From positions 40,685,951-40,749,950 of the forward strand of contig NC_082694.2 of the NCBI RefSeq assembly GCF_949987515.2: a DNA stretch of 64,000 bases, in the 5' to 3' direction. The notes beneath the pieces were generated by a model. It searched no databases and was not told where the DNA came from. It saw only the letters and a program-made list of their open reading frames with translations. The translations under genes and the position numbers were made by a program. This stretch comes from Delphinus delphis. Its lineage: Eukaryota > Chordata > Mammalia > Artiodactyla > Delphinidae. Of the stretch, positions 1 to 11,077 are shown one piece after another; position 1 is the stretch's first letter; the number at the start of each line of letters is the position of its first letter.

Positions 1-108
1 TACTGGAGTATAATTGCTCTACAATGGTGTGTTAGTTTCTGCTTTATAACAAAGTGAATCAGCTATACACATACATATATCCCCATATCTCCTCTCTCTT
101 GCGAGAAA
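1..108 (-). mobile_element. L1 3' UTR fragment, cut by window edge
   Basis: The sequence matches the reverse complement of the cetartiodactyl L1 3' UTR, the same block that follows the poly-T at 31,180 and 39,300. It includes the stretches about the trapped 'gtgaatcagctatac' motif and 'atatccccatatc'. The poly-A end lies before the window start, so only an inner piece is visible. No coding sequence is present. Confidence 0.85.
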
Positions 109-642
109 AGAAAGGAATCAAGATTGGAATCTTCAATAATCCCATAACTCTCAAACTGGGATCTCGATTCATCTTCCTATAACATGGAGAAATATATGTT
201 CGTTAATGTGAGTGAAAACTGAATTTGAGAATTTTTACTTCTTCTTTTCCACAATTCTTTATTCCCTAAACTTTTTGTCATAAGCATTAATTACTCTTGA
301 GGAGGAAAAACAAAAAGAAGAGAAAAAGGCATCTTATTAAAGGAATACATTATAAAATTTTGAAAAGAAAAAATTCTTATATCTCCACAAATATAACGAA
401 GCTATTTTTATTTCTCTGTGTTTCTTTCAGTCTCTATTCATATATTTTATAAAAATGTTCCTACATAGCTAAAAAAATTTTTTTTGACCTTTACTAAACA
501 AGGACGGAGTTTATAGTCTTACAATTCCCGCTAAATTCTTGTACTATTCTTGGATGTGGTCAGCAGCTATTATTACTCACGTTCAGCAGTGAGGGAGAAG
601 GCTCTGAGGGAAGTGATCCATCAGATGCCATGGTTTCTCTAT
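109..642. other. AT-rich unique sequence
   Basis: No gene or recognisable repeat was seen. The stretch is AT-rich with A-runs near 300-330 and 470-485. Confidence 0.5.
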
Positions 643-645
643 CTC

Positions 646-688
<43 letters not shown>

Positions 689-711
689 TTCTCTCTCTCT
701 CTCTCTCTCTC
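643..711 (+). repeat. (TC)n microsatellite
   Basis: Two blocks of TC repeats are separated by a short 'ccctttc' interruption. The complementary strand is a polypurine tract. A 68-residue leucine/serine ORF crossing it is an artefact of the repeat. Confidence 0.95.
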
Positions 712-807
712 GTTATAGATTTCTTACAATATTCCAGGCACAGTATTACATTCTAGAAACAAAACACTGATCAGAACAAATGGATCCCTGTCTTCCCGTA
801 GTATGTA

Positions 808-1249
808 TTTTTTAAATTTTTGTTGAAATATAGTTGATATACAATGTTGTGCTAGTTTCAGGTGTATAGCAAAGTGATTCAGTTATGTATGTAGGTTATT
901 ACAAGATACTGAGTATAGTTCCCTGTGCTATACAGTAGGTCCTTGTTATTTATCTATTTATATATATAGTAGTGTGTATATTGTAATCCCAAACTCCTAA
1001 TTAATCCCTCCTCTCACCTTCCCCTTTGGTTACCATAACTTTGTTTTCTATGTCTTTGAGACTATTTCTGTTTTGTAAATAAGCTCATTTGTATCATTTT
1101 TGTGATTCCACATATAAGCAATATCATATGATATTTGTCTTTCTCTGTCTGACTTCCTTCATTTAGTATGATAACCTCTAAGTCCATCCATATTGCTGCA
1201 AATGGCGTTATCTTATTCTTTTTCATGGTTGAGTAATATTCCATTGTGC

Positions 1250-1310
<61 letters not shown>

Positions 1311-1445
1311 CGTACTGGTGTGAGGTGATACCTCGTTGTAGTTTTGATTTGCCTTTCTCTAATTATTAGTGATGTTGAGCAATTTTTCCTGTGCCTGTTG
1401 GACGTCTCTATGTCTTTGGAGAAATGTTTATTTAGATCTGCTGTG
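808..1445 (-). mobile_element. Diverged L1 3' end with internal deletion
   Basis: This is the reverse complement of an L1 3' UTR and the end of ORF2. The minus-strand translation at 1062-1244 contains the ORF2 tail pattern MEYYS...W.DLE..I..E.SQ.EKDKY. Compared with the copy at 4557-5395, about 300 bases between 'ccattgtgcatatat' and 'ggtgtgaggtgat' are missing and a TG repeat sits in their place. It is more diverged than the other L1 copies here, so it is probably older. Confidence 0.85.
1255..1310 (+). repeat. (TG)n microsatellite inside L1
   Basis: About 27 nearly perfect TG units lie exactly where the host L1 lacks internal ORF2 sequence. The repeat probably grew from the 'tatatatg' stretch of the L1. 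Confidence 0.95.
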
Positions 1446-2110
1446 GTGTGTATTTTAGAAGCTTTCTTTCTAGTTCAGAGAAGTGAGATTAATAATACTC
1501 AATGAATAAACAACATCCACTACTCCAGCAAGAATATTTTGATTCTAGTCAAATGGTATTCATCACAAAAATGAGTGTCAGAAACTGTAACATCGACTCA
1601 ACATTTGGTTGAATTTAGAGGAGATATTTGGTTTGGATACGTTCTAGGGTATCAGAAGGAATCAGATAGCTCACCACAGTCTTGTTACCACCACCTGGCC
1701 TCCTCTTTTGAAATTCAGAGCAAATAACATTTTGTTTCCTGGGGATTCCACAAATATTCCAGGGCTCTCCACACCCCTTTCTTTGGACATACACTCTCAA
1801 CTTAGGGGCTAAGCAAGTAACATAAGTGAGTGATGTGCATCTGATAAAAATGCACATGTGTGAATGTCTTATGTGAATGTCTGCCAGGTACTGAAGCAAA
1901 CAGAAGAGAATTTAGTGCCATCTGATTGTTGATGAAGGAATTTGGGCACAATGCTTCTAAAGTAAGTGTTTTGCTGTTTTTTTTTTAACAGCTGAAAATC
2001 TGGAATATTAATACAAAAATTTCCATTTTAAACTATTAGCTCAAAAATTTCAAAATATTACATGAGCCAAATAAAGCATATCCACAAGCCATATTTGATC
2101 TATGGTTCTA
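1446..2110. other. Unique sequence
   Basis: No gene or clear repeat was recognised. A T-run lies at about 1977-1986. A 94-residue minus-strand ORF (1615-1899) has no recognisable domain. Confidence 0.45.
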
Positions 2111-2114
2111 CAGT

Positions 2115-2255
2115 TTGTGGCCTCTGTCTATACACCATAAATATTGGCACTTGTCACTTAATGAATTCCTGTAGCATCCTTCATCCCAGTGAGGTTGTAA
2201 ATTCCATGAAGGCAGGGTCACTGATGTATCATGCAGCCCAGTGTTGATCATATGG
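2115..2255 (+). mobile_element. L2 LINE 3' fragment
   Basis: The stretch around 2190-2225 ('gttgtaaattccatgaaggcagggtc') follows the L2 3' UTR pattern of 'gtaagctccatgagggcaggg'. What precedes it is too diverged to bound exactly. Confidence 0.55.
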
Positions 2256-2269
2256 TGGGTGATTGGAAG

Positions 2270-2516
2270 GTAGTGTACCAAGATCAGGGACTCAAAACCA
2301 GATTGCCTAGGTTCGAGTCCTTGCTACCCCGTTTACTAGTTACGTGACTTTGGGCAATTTTCTTAATTTATTGTTGCTGTACTTTCCTCATCCGTTCAAT
2401 GGAGACGATGTTAATTATATCTACCTCATAGGGTTATTTTGACAATTAAATGAGTTCATACTTATAAAGCACTTAAAATAATGCCTGGAATATAGTAAGA
2501 ACCATAATATATGCTT
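2270..2516 (+). mobile_element. MIR SINE, nearly full length
   Basis: It carries the MIR tRNA-like head ('attgcctaggttcgagtcc'), the core 'gtgactttgggcaattttctta', the 'tttcctcatccg' box and the LINE2-like tail 'acctcatagggtt...aaatgagtt...tgcctgga'. This is an ancient, inactive insertion. Confidence 0.9.
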
Positions 2517-3220
2517 TTAATGTGAGTTAAATTAAAATAGATACATAATTAATATACTTGTTATATAGAATTGAGGGATCTACTTATACTTCCAATTTCA
2601 TTCAATGGTAGGAACTCGTTTAGAAAATGAGTCCTTTTTTCATATTTATATAAAGAGTCAAAGGTTTAAATATCTGACCCAAAGGATATCAAAAGTATAA
2701 AACCTAACCATAAACCTTTTCTGATTTTTTATACTTTTGCAAGATTTAAAAAATATATTTCTGAAAGGAAACTAACAAAGCTATATGAAATGTTCTTTGC
2801 TTTTTAATCCCAAGCCACAGGTGTGAATGCTTCTAACAGCTAATGAACATCTGGGCCACTAAGTGCACTGGTTTTGAAGGTTTCCTATTATTTATTTGTT
2901 ATGTGCTAGCTCATTAAACCATTTAGTGATCCCTCATAAATTAAAACAAACTGATCACTTGCATCAAGTGTTCTAATAAAAACTATTTTTCAGTACAGAG
3001 GATTTCTATGCTCTTTTCCACATTGGAGTCACACTGGTATACAGACTGTGTGCAGATTTTCTGCACTTAGAGAATTGGTTACTGAGGCATAATTTAAGAT
3101 ATGCTTCATATTTTAAAGAATGCCTCCTATTGGTTTCTGCTACTTATGGAAAATTTATTGTCACCGATAGTTAAATAAGATAAAGGAATATTTTTGCACT
3201 CTGGCACAACACTCAGAAGA
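2517..3220. other. AT-rich unique sequence
   Basis: No gene or confident repeat was seen. Confidence 0.45.
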
Positions 3221-3221
3221 A

Positions 3222-3396
3222 CTGTAATAGTAGTTATTTTATTTCATCCTCACAATATTCCCATTTCCTCCAATTTTACTACTGAGGAAACTAAGATTTA
3301 GAAATGTTAGATAATGGAAAAGCTGACCAATTTCACAAAGCTCGAAAGTGCCACAAATGGGATTTGAATCCAGCCTGGGTGTGGACAAAAGAAAAA
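3222..3396 (-). mobile_element. MIR SINE fragment
   Basis: The reverse-strand MIR pattern is clear: 'catcctcacaatattcccatt', 'actgaggaaactaag' and 'gggatttgaatccagcctgg'. A further short piece at 3487-3515 resembles the MIR/L2 tail. Confidence 0.85.
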
Positions 3397-3617
3397 TGTT
3401 TTGGAACCTGTTCAACTCCATAAATTGTGGTTTGAGGCTGATATAGGTAGAGTGTGACATCAAGCCTCAACACAATCAGTCAAAGGTGTTTATTGAGCAG
3501 CTAGTATATGCCAGGGGCTATTTCATTCTCTGACTCTTCTGTTATCTATTTCTATGCAGCTGAAGTTAAGAATATTTTGTCAATAACATACACGGAACAT
3601 CGCTTCTACATAGAGAG

Positions 3618-4031
3618 CAATGGTTCTCATAGTGTGGTTCCCGGACTAGCAGTATCAGCAGCATCTGTGAACTTGTTGGGAATGCACATTCGAGGTCCCC
3701 ACCACAAGCCTGCTGAATTAGAAACGTGGGGGCGAAGCCCAGCAATCCACATTTTTTTTTTTTTTTTTTTGGCGGTACGCGGGCCTCTCACTGCTGTGGC
3801 CCCTCCCATCGCGGAGCACAGGCTCCGGACGCGCAGGCTCAGCAGCCACGGCTCATGGGCCCAGCCGCTCCGCGGCACGTGGGATCTTCCCGGACCGGGG
3901 TGGGAAGACCCGTGTCCCCTGCATCGGCAGGCGGACTCTCAACCACTGCGCCACCAGGGAAGCCCCAGCAATCTACATTTTAACAGACCTTGAAGGTGAT
4001 TCTGATGTAGGCTTAAGTTTGAGAAGCTCTG
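3618..4031 (+). mobile_element. MER5A hAT transposon, split by a SINE
   Basis: The left part (3618-3750) begins 'caatggttctcatagtgtgg' and runs through 'gtccccaccacaagcctgctgaat' to 'agcccagcaatccac'. The right part (about 3971-4031) runs from 'atctacattttaacag' to 'tttgagaagctctg'. Together they follow MER5A end to end, a non-autonomous hAT-Charlie element. The flanking 8-mers (3610-3617 and 4032-4039) agree at only five positions. A CHR SINE separates the halves. Confidence 0.9.
3755..3965 (-). mobile_element. CHR-type tRNA-derived SINE
   Basis: This is the whale-type SINE in reverse: a poly-T, then 'gcggtacgcgggcctctcac', ending in 'gccaccagggaagcc'. It keeps the full tail with the 'ctcactgctgtggcc' block. 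The target duplication is cagcaatcCacattt (3740-3754) and cagcaatcTacattt (3966-3980), one mismatch. The insertion lies inside MER5A. The mirrored ORFs across it are CpG-rich SINE artefacts, not genes. Confidence 0.95.
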
Positions 4032-4039
4032 GTAGAATG

Positions 4040-4555
4040 GCAGAGAGCCCCAACTAAGAATGATAAGAGGTTTGTAAAGAAAGAGAAGGGTCCCTGCTCA
4101 CAAGACCTTTAAAATCTTAGATGTAACTACTGTAGAGAACAGGACATCAGCAAACAAACTGTAAATGGAGAGAAATGAGAAAACTCTGAAAAGAGACCTG
4201 ATTCCCTGAGGGCAGGTGGTCTTCCCTGGAGATAGCACAGAGGTAGATACTGTCTCACAAAAGTAGCAATCCTACCAGGGGCATTATTTGATTTTCTTTC
4301 AGAAAACTTCTGGCTATGGGTACACCACCTGAGGTGTAATCCCATTCTAATCTGAAAAGCATACAGCCCCTTTCCCTTGCCAGCCGCCCCTCCCCTACTC
4401 ACAAAATATTCATCTCAGGAAGCTGTCACCCAATCAGCCAATCTACCTGTGTAGCTGCTTTGATGTATTCTTTTATTTTTAACATATATGTAACAATTTT
4501 TATTGAAATCCAGTAATCACAATGTAGTAGGTCTAGTAACTGCTGTAATTTAAAA
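4040..4555. other. Unique sequence
   Basis: No gene or clear repeat was seen. A 91-residue minus-strand ORF (4127-4402) has no recognised domain. Confidence 0.45.
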
Positions 4556-4556
4556 C

Positions 4557-5395
4557 AATTTTTTTAATTGGAGTATAGTTGCTTTACAATGTTGTGTTAG
4601 TTTCTACTGTACAACAAAGTGAATCAGCTATACATATATGTATATCCCCTCTTTTTTGGATTTCCTTCCCATTTAGGGCACCACAGAGCACTGAGTAGAG
4701 TTTCCTGCGCTATACGGTAGGTTCTCATTAGTTATCTATTTTATACATAGTATCAATAGTGTATATATGTCAATCCCGATCTCCCAATTCATCCCACCCC
4801 ACCTTTCCCCCTTGGTATCCATATGTTTGTTCTCTATGTCTGTGTCTCTACTTCTGCTTTTTAAATAAGACAGTCTATACCAATTTTTTCAGATTCCACA
4901 TATATGTGTTAATATATGATATTTGTTTTTCTCTTTCTGGCGTACTTCACTCTGTATGACAGTCTCTAGGTCCAACCACATCTCTACAAATGACCCAGTT
5001 TCGTTCATTTTTATGGCTGAGTAATATTCCATCATATATATGTACCACATATTCTTTATCCATTCCTCTGTTGATGGACATTTAGGTTGTTTCCATGTCC
5101 TGGCTATTGTAAATAGTGCTGCAGTGAACACTAGGGTGCATGTGTATTTTTGAATTATGGTTTTCTCTGGGTATATGCCCAGTATTGCGATTGCTGGGTC
5201 AGATGGTAGTTCTAGTTTTAGTTTTTTAAGGAACCTCCATACTGTTCTCCGAAGTGGCTGTATCAATTTACATTCCCACCAACAGTGCAAGAGGGTTCCC
5301 TTTTCTCCACACCCTCTCCAGCATTTATTGTTTGTAGATTTTGTGATGATGGCTATTCTGACCGGTGTGAGGTGATATCTCATTGTAGTTTTCTT
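4557..5395 (-). mobile_element. 5'-truncated L1, 3' end
   Basis: The copy runs from the poly-A end (T-run at 4558-4566) through the 3' UTR into the ORF2 C-terminus, and ends abruptly after 'tatctcattgtagtttt' at about 5395. I did not find a convincing target duplication. It is the least disrupted ORF2 tail in the window. Confidence 0.92.
4889..5395 (-). pseudogene. L1 ORF2p C-terminal fragment
   Basis: The minus-strand frame is open for about 170 codons of the ORF2 C-terminal region. It contains the [11 protein letters not shown] motif, the cysteine-rich [19 protein letters not shown] segment and the [12 protein letters not shown] and MEYYSAIK motifs, and stops after THICGI. The open frame continues by chance to 5602 beyond the L1 boundary, so the N-terminal part of that longer frame is not L1. 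Endonuclease and reverse transcriptase domains are absent, so it is a dead fragment of an L1 replicase. Confidence 0.9.
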
Positions 5396-8378
5396 TCTCT
5401 TGATTTCTCCTTTTCCCCTATCCTTCCTGAACCATGGGGCTAAAATCACCAAACCATTCAGAGTTAAGATTTTGGCAATCACTTCCAGTTTTTCAAAGCA
5501 GTCACCAGGTCTCTGAGCCTCTGATGTGCCACCTGTTAAATGGGTGGATATCCTTCCACATCTAAATTTTTCTGATTCTAAGGATCTGTGACACCCAGAC
5601 AAACAGTGAGCTTACGTGATCTGGGGGACTCTGGCTGATGTGATCAGTTGAGACACTGACTTGACTAATGGCAAAAGCCACAGCGTACATAGGCACCCAA
5701 TGAGCCTGTTGTGTCCATGCTCTAAGCAGTAAACCAGATTCATCCCAAATATTTTCATGGTCACTGAGCTTGGGACCATCATTCCAAGAAGGGAAAAAAG
5801 GGAAGAGCAAGAGAACATGAGATTGCTTCTTATTTGTCCAGATTCTTACTTTGCACTTCCGTGTTTGTATTTATATTCCAAGCACAAAGAACACCGTTTA
5901 TTTGTATGTTTGGGGCAGATGGCTACTTTTAAAAAATTAATCACAGCTTTTCTAGAGGAAGGAGGATGGTCAAGATGAACCACAGTGGCGCCTTGCAGCC
6001 TTAAGATGTCCATTTTTAAAGCTTTATTTGCAATGTGGCGCATGATAATTGACAGACTTGACAAGCATTCTGGTTTCATGGGCTGCATGTCAGGATTCCT
6101 GCCCTATATTTCCATATCACCGAGCACTGCCAGTGTGTCCTTGAACTAATTTAAAATCTCCCTGGGTTTCAGGTTCCCCATCTTCACTGAAGGCCCCACA
6201 TCATTTGCCTCTTGCTTGCAAGATGTTTCTAAGCATGCAATACGCTGTCCTATTGCCCTGAGAGATTTCTTATCTCTTTATCCACAATGTTGATATCTAT
6301 TTGCTTATCATTTAGAAAGAGCAACTCACATCGTATATTTCATCCCCCCCAAATAACATGTGAATTGCATCAATCGGTGCAAAAAAGTCGACAACTGGTT
6401 GTTTTAGTGCCAGAAAGCCAGTTTGACTCGATTATTTTTTCAGCTTTTCAACTTTCTGCGTTTTACACCATATAGGTAGGAAAACAGCTTACATTTTCTT
6501 AAGACTTGTTAAGACCAGTATGTAAGGATTTGAGGTTCTCTCTTTCCCCCCAAATTCTATGAGTTTTAATTAATTCCCTGAGGGGAAGGGAGATACAGAA
6601 TATCTGATAATATTAGACTCCAGTACCTCCAACTGATTTGTTGTATAAAGAATACCTTTAAAAACGACTGGTATATTTTAAAAACAGAAATCTATTTCAC
6701 GTACTGCAGTAAGAACAGAACAAAGGGCTTATCTTGCTGTAGGTATAATGAAGCAAAATGCAATTGATAAAGATAATCAGATGGTGCTGGATTGTTTTAA
6801 ATAGTTACTAAAAAGAAAATGTGTGCGTTCAAAGGAGGTTCAAAAATTTTTTTCCACCCAGAGCTTTGGAAAGAAACAACCCATGTTTGTAATCTTGTCC
6901 ATATTAATTTTTACCGCCATGGTCAAAGAGCCCCACCAGACTGAAGGTTGTGAATTTTTTATTTGGCTTGATCATAGAGGAATTAGCTCCCTCGGTGAAC
7001 CAACCTGAAAAGACTCTAGTTTGGGGAAATAAGCAACGTTCACAGGAAAGAGGAAGTTTGAGGCAAACATATGGCTGAAATGCTCTAGTCGATTTCAGAT
7101 CAAGCTGAGAGAGTTGAGATCCTTTGGTTCAGGGATCCAGTTCACTGCACATTCCTACTGTGCCTGACTACTAATTGCATCCTATGTTTGTCAATCAAAT
7201 ATTTGCAATTAACAAAAATATTCCCTTAAGAGACATGTAACAGAGCTGGCAAAGGATCTGGTGCTTTGCTAAGTAGAGCTAGCTGCACACAGAAAATTTT
7301 AAAAAATATATTAAAAATATTCTGCTGCTGATGACACCACTAGATGCTCCCAGTCAAAACATTAACAAGCAGAATAGGTGGCATGGGGGCTTTTCAAAGG
7401 GATTTTGTTCAAAGAACAGAAACTTTGATCTCCGTGTCTCTGACCCCTCCTCCACCTCTGATTCTTCCATCTACAAGTACATATAGTGGTTTAATTTAAC
7501 TCTGTTCATAATTTGCCTAAGGATAAAAGTTGATCTAGATTTTTTTAACTCCAATTTTACATATGCTCTACTTTCTTACTCCCCCCTCCTCCCCACACAC
7601 AGATTTCAAGAGGGAAGGCTAGAGAGGAAGGTGACTGGAATATTAAGAACTATGTGATACTCGAGGAAACACTCATTTGTAAATTGGTAGAAATGCCAGT
7701 AATTTGTTGGGAATTGAAGACCTTCTGTATTTGAGAGTGAAGCTTGGCAGCTGTACACTGCTGTTTTATAAATCAATATTACATCTGAAGGTGCTGTTTG
7801 AATGTTTGTGTCATTGGGGCTTGTCTCCAGCATAGTTCTGCGATAAGAAATGTTCAAACAAAACAAACACAGTCTCTTCCCGGTTCTTTAGGATAAAGTC
7901 CAAACATAATTCTACTACAGGGATATAACATTCAAATCAACTACAGAACTTCTGTAGTTACATAAAACCCCTCAACCACAGAAATGCTATTGAATTGGAG
8001 ATGCTCTGCAATATTCCCCAGGACAGGACGGTGTGGCTGTCAGATTAACAAAAGTCAAGAGGAGGTAAGACAATGCTCACCACCGCAAGACGAGCTTGGT
8101 GCATAATGAACGGAATATGCATGCCTGTTTAGGAACTTAAGGTGAATTCAGGGTGACTTAGGGTCACATCAGGAGCCACAACGGTCACTACCTGGAAAAG
8201 TGAGCATTAAAAATTAGTCATTTGGTTTAAATGAGTTCATCTCAATCTTTATAGGTACCATATAGGCTTAATCAAAAATAACTGCTGAAGTGAATTTTTC
8301 GGTGTTGTCTGGTTATTATCGGGCTCTAAGCTTCTGTGATTCTGTGCTGTGATTCTGGTTACTGCGGGAGAGTTAAAG
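5396..8378. other. 3 kb of unique sequence without genes
   Basis: I recognised no transposon or exon. A C-run lies at 6344-6351. The part from about 6820 to 7330 is unique, low in CpG and rich in AT homeobox-like words such as 'gcaattaac' and 'tcaatcaaat', which resembles conserved non-coding DNA; this is a judgement by eye. Small ORFs of 60-86 residues (for example 7606-7866 on the minus strand) have no recognised domains. Confidence 0.4.
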
Positions 8379-8392
8379 CTGAGCTGCTTTTT

Positions 8393-8757
8393 TTTTAATG
8401 AAAATGTTCTCCTGTTTATTTATTTTTTGTTTTTGGCTGCATTGGGTCATCGTTGCTGCACGCGGGCTTTCTCTAGTTGTGGCGAGCAGGGGCTATTCTT
8501 TGTTGCGGTGCGTGGGCTTCTCATCGCGGTGGCTTCTCTTGTTGCAGAGCACGGGGCTCTAGGCCCGCGGGCTTCAGTAGTTGCAGCACGCGGGCTCAGT
8601 ATTTGCGGAGTGTGGGCTGAGAGTGCAGGCTCAGTAGTTGTGGTGCACGGGCTTAGTTGCTCCATGGCATGTGGGATCTTCCCGGACCAGGGAGCGAACC
8701 TGTGTCCCCTGCATTGGCAGGCAGATTCTTAAGCACTGCACCACCAGAGAAGTCCCT
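8393..8757 (-). mobile_element. Long-form CHR SINE
   Basis: In reverse orientation it starts with 'ttgtttttggctgcattggg' and ends with 'aagcactgcaccaccagaga', 'agtccc'. It is about 365 bases, much longer than the roughly 200-base copies elsewhere, because the body holds several degenerate modules of the type 'cagtagttg..gcacgcgggct'. Target duplications of gagctgcttttt lie at 8381-8392 and 8758-8769. The tRNA-like head is the same as in the short form. The 127-residue ORF across it is not a gene. Confidence 0.93.
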
Positions 8758-8769
8758 GAGCTGCTTTTT

Positions 8770-9664
8770 GATTGTTGTCAATTCTCCCAACCGTTTAGAT
8801 ATAGTCCACTTGCACAGTTACAACTGGGGTGAGCCATGAAGAATGGGGTGTTTAGAACAAATACATTAATTCATTTTCATGGCTAAAACCTTATATGGAG
8901 TCAGTAGGGAAAAAGTGTCATTGTCATTCTCATCTTACTTACTCAAAGAACTATCACTCTCATAGAGGTTATTAGGAAAACAGGACATACCAGGGATTGT
9001 AAAAACTCAGAACCTAGCAAATGATGGGGCTAAATGCCTCAATTGTTCTGGTTCAGTGGTTTCCAAACATTTTTTATCATATCCCCTATTAGCAAAATAT
9101 TTTTGAGTGCACACTTCCAATATGTCTACACTGTACTAATAAACTAGATATATTATAAAGCATTAGCAAAACAGACAAATTTAAAGGAAAGGCTAAAAAG
9201 TAGATAGAAATCAGTGCTGTCTTCCTGAACTCCACCTTCTTTGTAGACTGAGATCAGCACACTCCATTCTCGACAGTGGTGAGGCAGGTGAACTTGGCAG
9301 GGCCCCAGCTGTTCCTGAGTGGTCTGGCTTTCAGGTGGACTGGAACAGAGAAGCAAGTGGGAAACCCTTGTTTGCCATCACAGAACACCAGCACTGAGCT
9401 GAGGATTAAGTGGGAAGATGGCTGCACCTAGATTTGCAAAACTGCATAGAGAATACTGTTGGTTCATTTTAATTCCATCTGCACAGAAGCACAGAAACAA
9501 AGAGCCCACTAATAACCAGATAAAAATGAAAAAATTCTCCCAAATAATTCTTTTTGATTAAGCCCAAGTGCCATCTAATAATGGTTGAGATTGATTTTTT
9601 TTAAAATCAAATGACTAATTTGCTCAACACCCTTGGTATGGAAGAGAGGGAAGGCCAAGCAGAG

Positions 9665-9666
<2 letters not shown>
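8770..9666. other. Unique sequence with possible hAT trace
   Basis: No gene was seen. The stretch 9052-9125 ('cagtggtttccaaacatttt') resembles the end of an old hAT MITE, but I cannot find its other end. Confidence 0.35.

Positions 9667-9710
<44 letters not shown>
9667..9710 (+). repeat. (GT)22 microsatellite
   Basis: Twenty-two uninterrupted GT units, followed by 'atgtatg'. It is long enough to be length-polymorphic. Confidence 0.97.
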
Positions 9711-9714
<4 letters not shown>

Positions 9715-9769
9715 ATGAAAAATCCCAGGGGAATCTTAGTGGCGGGGAAAGAAAGGAAAACTAACTTGA

Positions 9770-9998
9770 CTTCGGCAGAGAACGCTGGCCCTGCCATTTG
9801 CAAGTTGTGTGACTTTGATGCTCAGGTTTGAGTAACCAAGTAGAACTCACTTGATCCTTTTTCTCTTCAATTACTTTTCTGTCAAATAGGGATAATAAAG
9901 TCTATTTTTCAGAGTCATTTGAGCATGACGCATAATTTATATGAAGCAATTCACAGAGTGTTTTGTAGTAGCTGTTCAATAAATAGTGGCCACTCCTG
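9770..9998 (+). mobile_element. MIR SINE, diverged
   Basis: The MIR order is kept: 'ctggccctgccatttgcaag', 'gtgtgacttt', 'ctgtcaaatagggataata' and the tail 'gtagctgttcaataaatag'. About 40 bases of unrelated or altered sequence sit in the middle. Confidence 0.75.
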
Positions 9999-10129
9999 TA
10001 ATAGAGCTGGAGGAGACGATAGATCTTAGGCTTTGCCAAGAATATTCATTTTGTCTTCAAGTGCAACAAATACTAATTTTTGTTATTCTGAGAACATTTT
10101 TCTTTAGAATTTAAAGTCTCTTCATTTCC

Positions 10130-10278
10130 ATTATCATATTTAATCCTCACAGTGAATTTGAAAGTGGCCAGGACAAGTATAATTATCCCCATTTTAGAGG
10201 TCTGGAAAGATTGATAAATCATGGTCATACAGTGGTGAAGCTGAGAATCAAACTCAGGACTTCTGATTTCTGGACCAG
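10130..10278 (-). mobile_element. MIR SINE fragment
   Basis: Reverse MIR words are present: 'catatttaatcctcacagtg', 'attatccccattttagag', 'tcatacagtggtgaagctga' and 'gaatcaaactcaggacttctg'. Together with the plus-strand MIR just before it, the pair is oppositely oriented. Confidence 0.8.
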
Positions 10279-10783
10279 ACGTGGGAAGGAAGCAGATATA
10301 TTTGGTACCTATTACTTTCTGTCAAATAACTCAACCAAATAGGCTGTATGTGTATATGTATATATGTACACATGTGGTTTAAACATATTTTTTTTCATCT
10401 TTTGAGTTACCTCTGTTTAGTCCAGTCTTTCTCCTGTCTCTCTTCTCTCCATCATCTGGCAAATTCTTTGATAATAAAATTAATGTAGCAACATGATGAA
10501 CTGAAGCAATGAGTAAAGCATCTGTTACATGTGTTCTCACTAAAACTTTGCTTTGGCTGTTATTTTGAGACATAATAAGCAGTAAATATATCTTTCGCTA
10601 AATATGTTTTTGGTTTTTCTTTTTCTTCCCATCAACTTAAAAGTTGAATGATGTTTACCAAAAAAATTAAATTTTAAAAGGAGAAGGGGAAAAATAACAA
10701 GGACAGAAAAGCAAACAAGAGGCAAATTTCATATCCACCAACACCACCCTTGGCTCTCCCATCTAACAAATGATGCTGCAAAT
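10279..10783. other. AT-rich unique sequence
   Basis: No gene or clear repeat was seen. A short TG/TA-rich patch lies at 10,345-10,376. Confidence 0.45.
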
Positions 10784-10793
10784 AAATGCAGGG

Positions 10794-10985
10794 AGGGCTT
10801 CCCTGGTGGCGCAGTGGTTGAGAGTCCGCCTGCCGATGCAGGGGACACGGGTTCGTGCCCCGGTCCGGGAAGATCCCACATGCCGCGGAGCGGCTGGGCC
10901 CATGAGCCATGGCCGCTGGGCCTGCGCGTCCGGACCCTGTGCTCCGCAGCAGGAGAGGCGCGCGTACCGCAAGAAAAAAAAAAAA
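10794..10985 (+). mobile_element. CHR-type SINE, short-tail variant
   Basis: The copy begins 'gagggcttccctggtggcgc', contains the tRNA-like B-box region 'gggttcgtgcccc' and ends in 'gcgcgtaccgc' plus an A-rich tail. The 18-base block 'cacaacagtgagagg' between 'gagaggc' and 'gcgtaccgc' is missing. The target duplication aaatgcaggg lies at 10,784-10,793 and 10,986-10,995. Good body conservation suggests a fairly recent insertion. Confidence 0.95.
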
Positions 10986-11077
10986 AAATGCAGGGCACTT
11001 AAGAAATATTGACTGGCTTCCTTGCTGTTTCTAGACAAGACAGACAGCTATGTATTGTCTTGATTTTGGTGTCTGCA

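Noticed and set aside
643..711. Signal-peptide-like leucine/serine ORF
   Set aside because: It is the translation of a TC microsatellite.
3627..3993. Overlapping arginine/proline-rich ORFs on both strands, also at 10,770, 21,551, 24,409, 28,299 and 58,271
   Set aside because: All fall in CHR SINE bodies; the same peptides recur at each SINE copy.
4889..5602. 237-codon minus-strand ORF as a host gene
   Set aside because: The C-terminal two-thirds is L1 ORF2; the remainder is open by chance beyond the L1 edge.
10794..10860. tRNA gene
   Set aside because: The A-box and B-box-like sequence belongs to a tRNA-derived SINE; there is no full tRNA cloverleaf.
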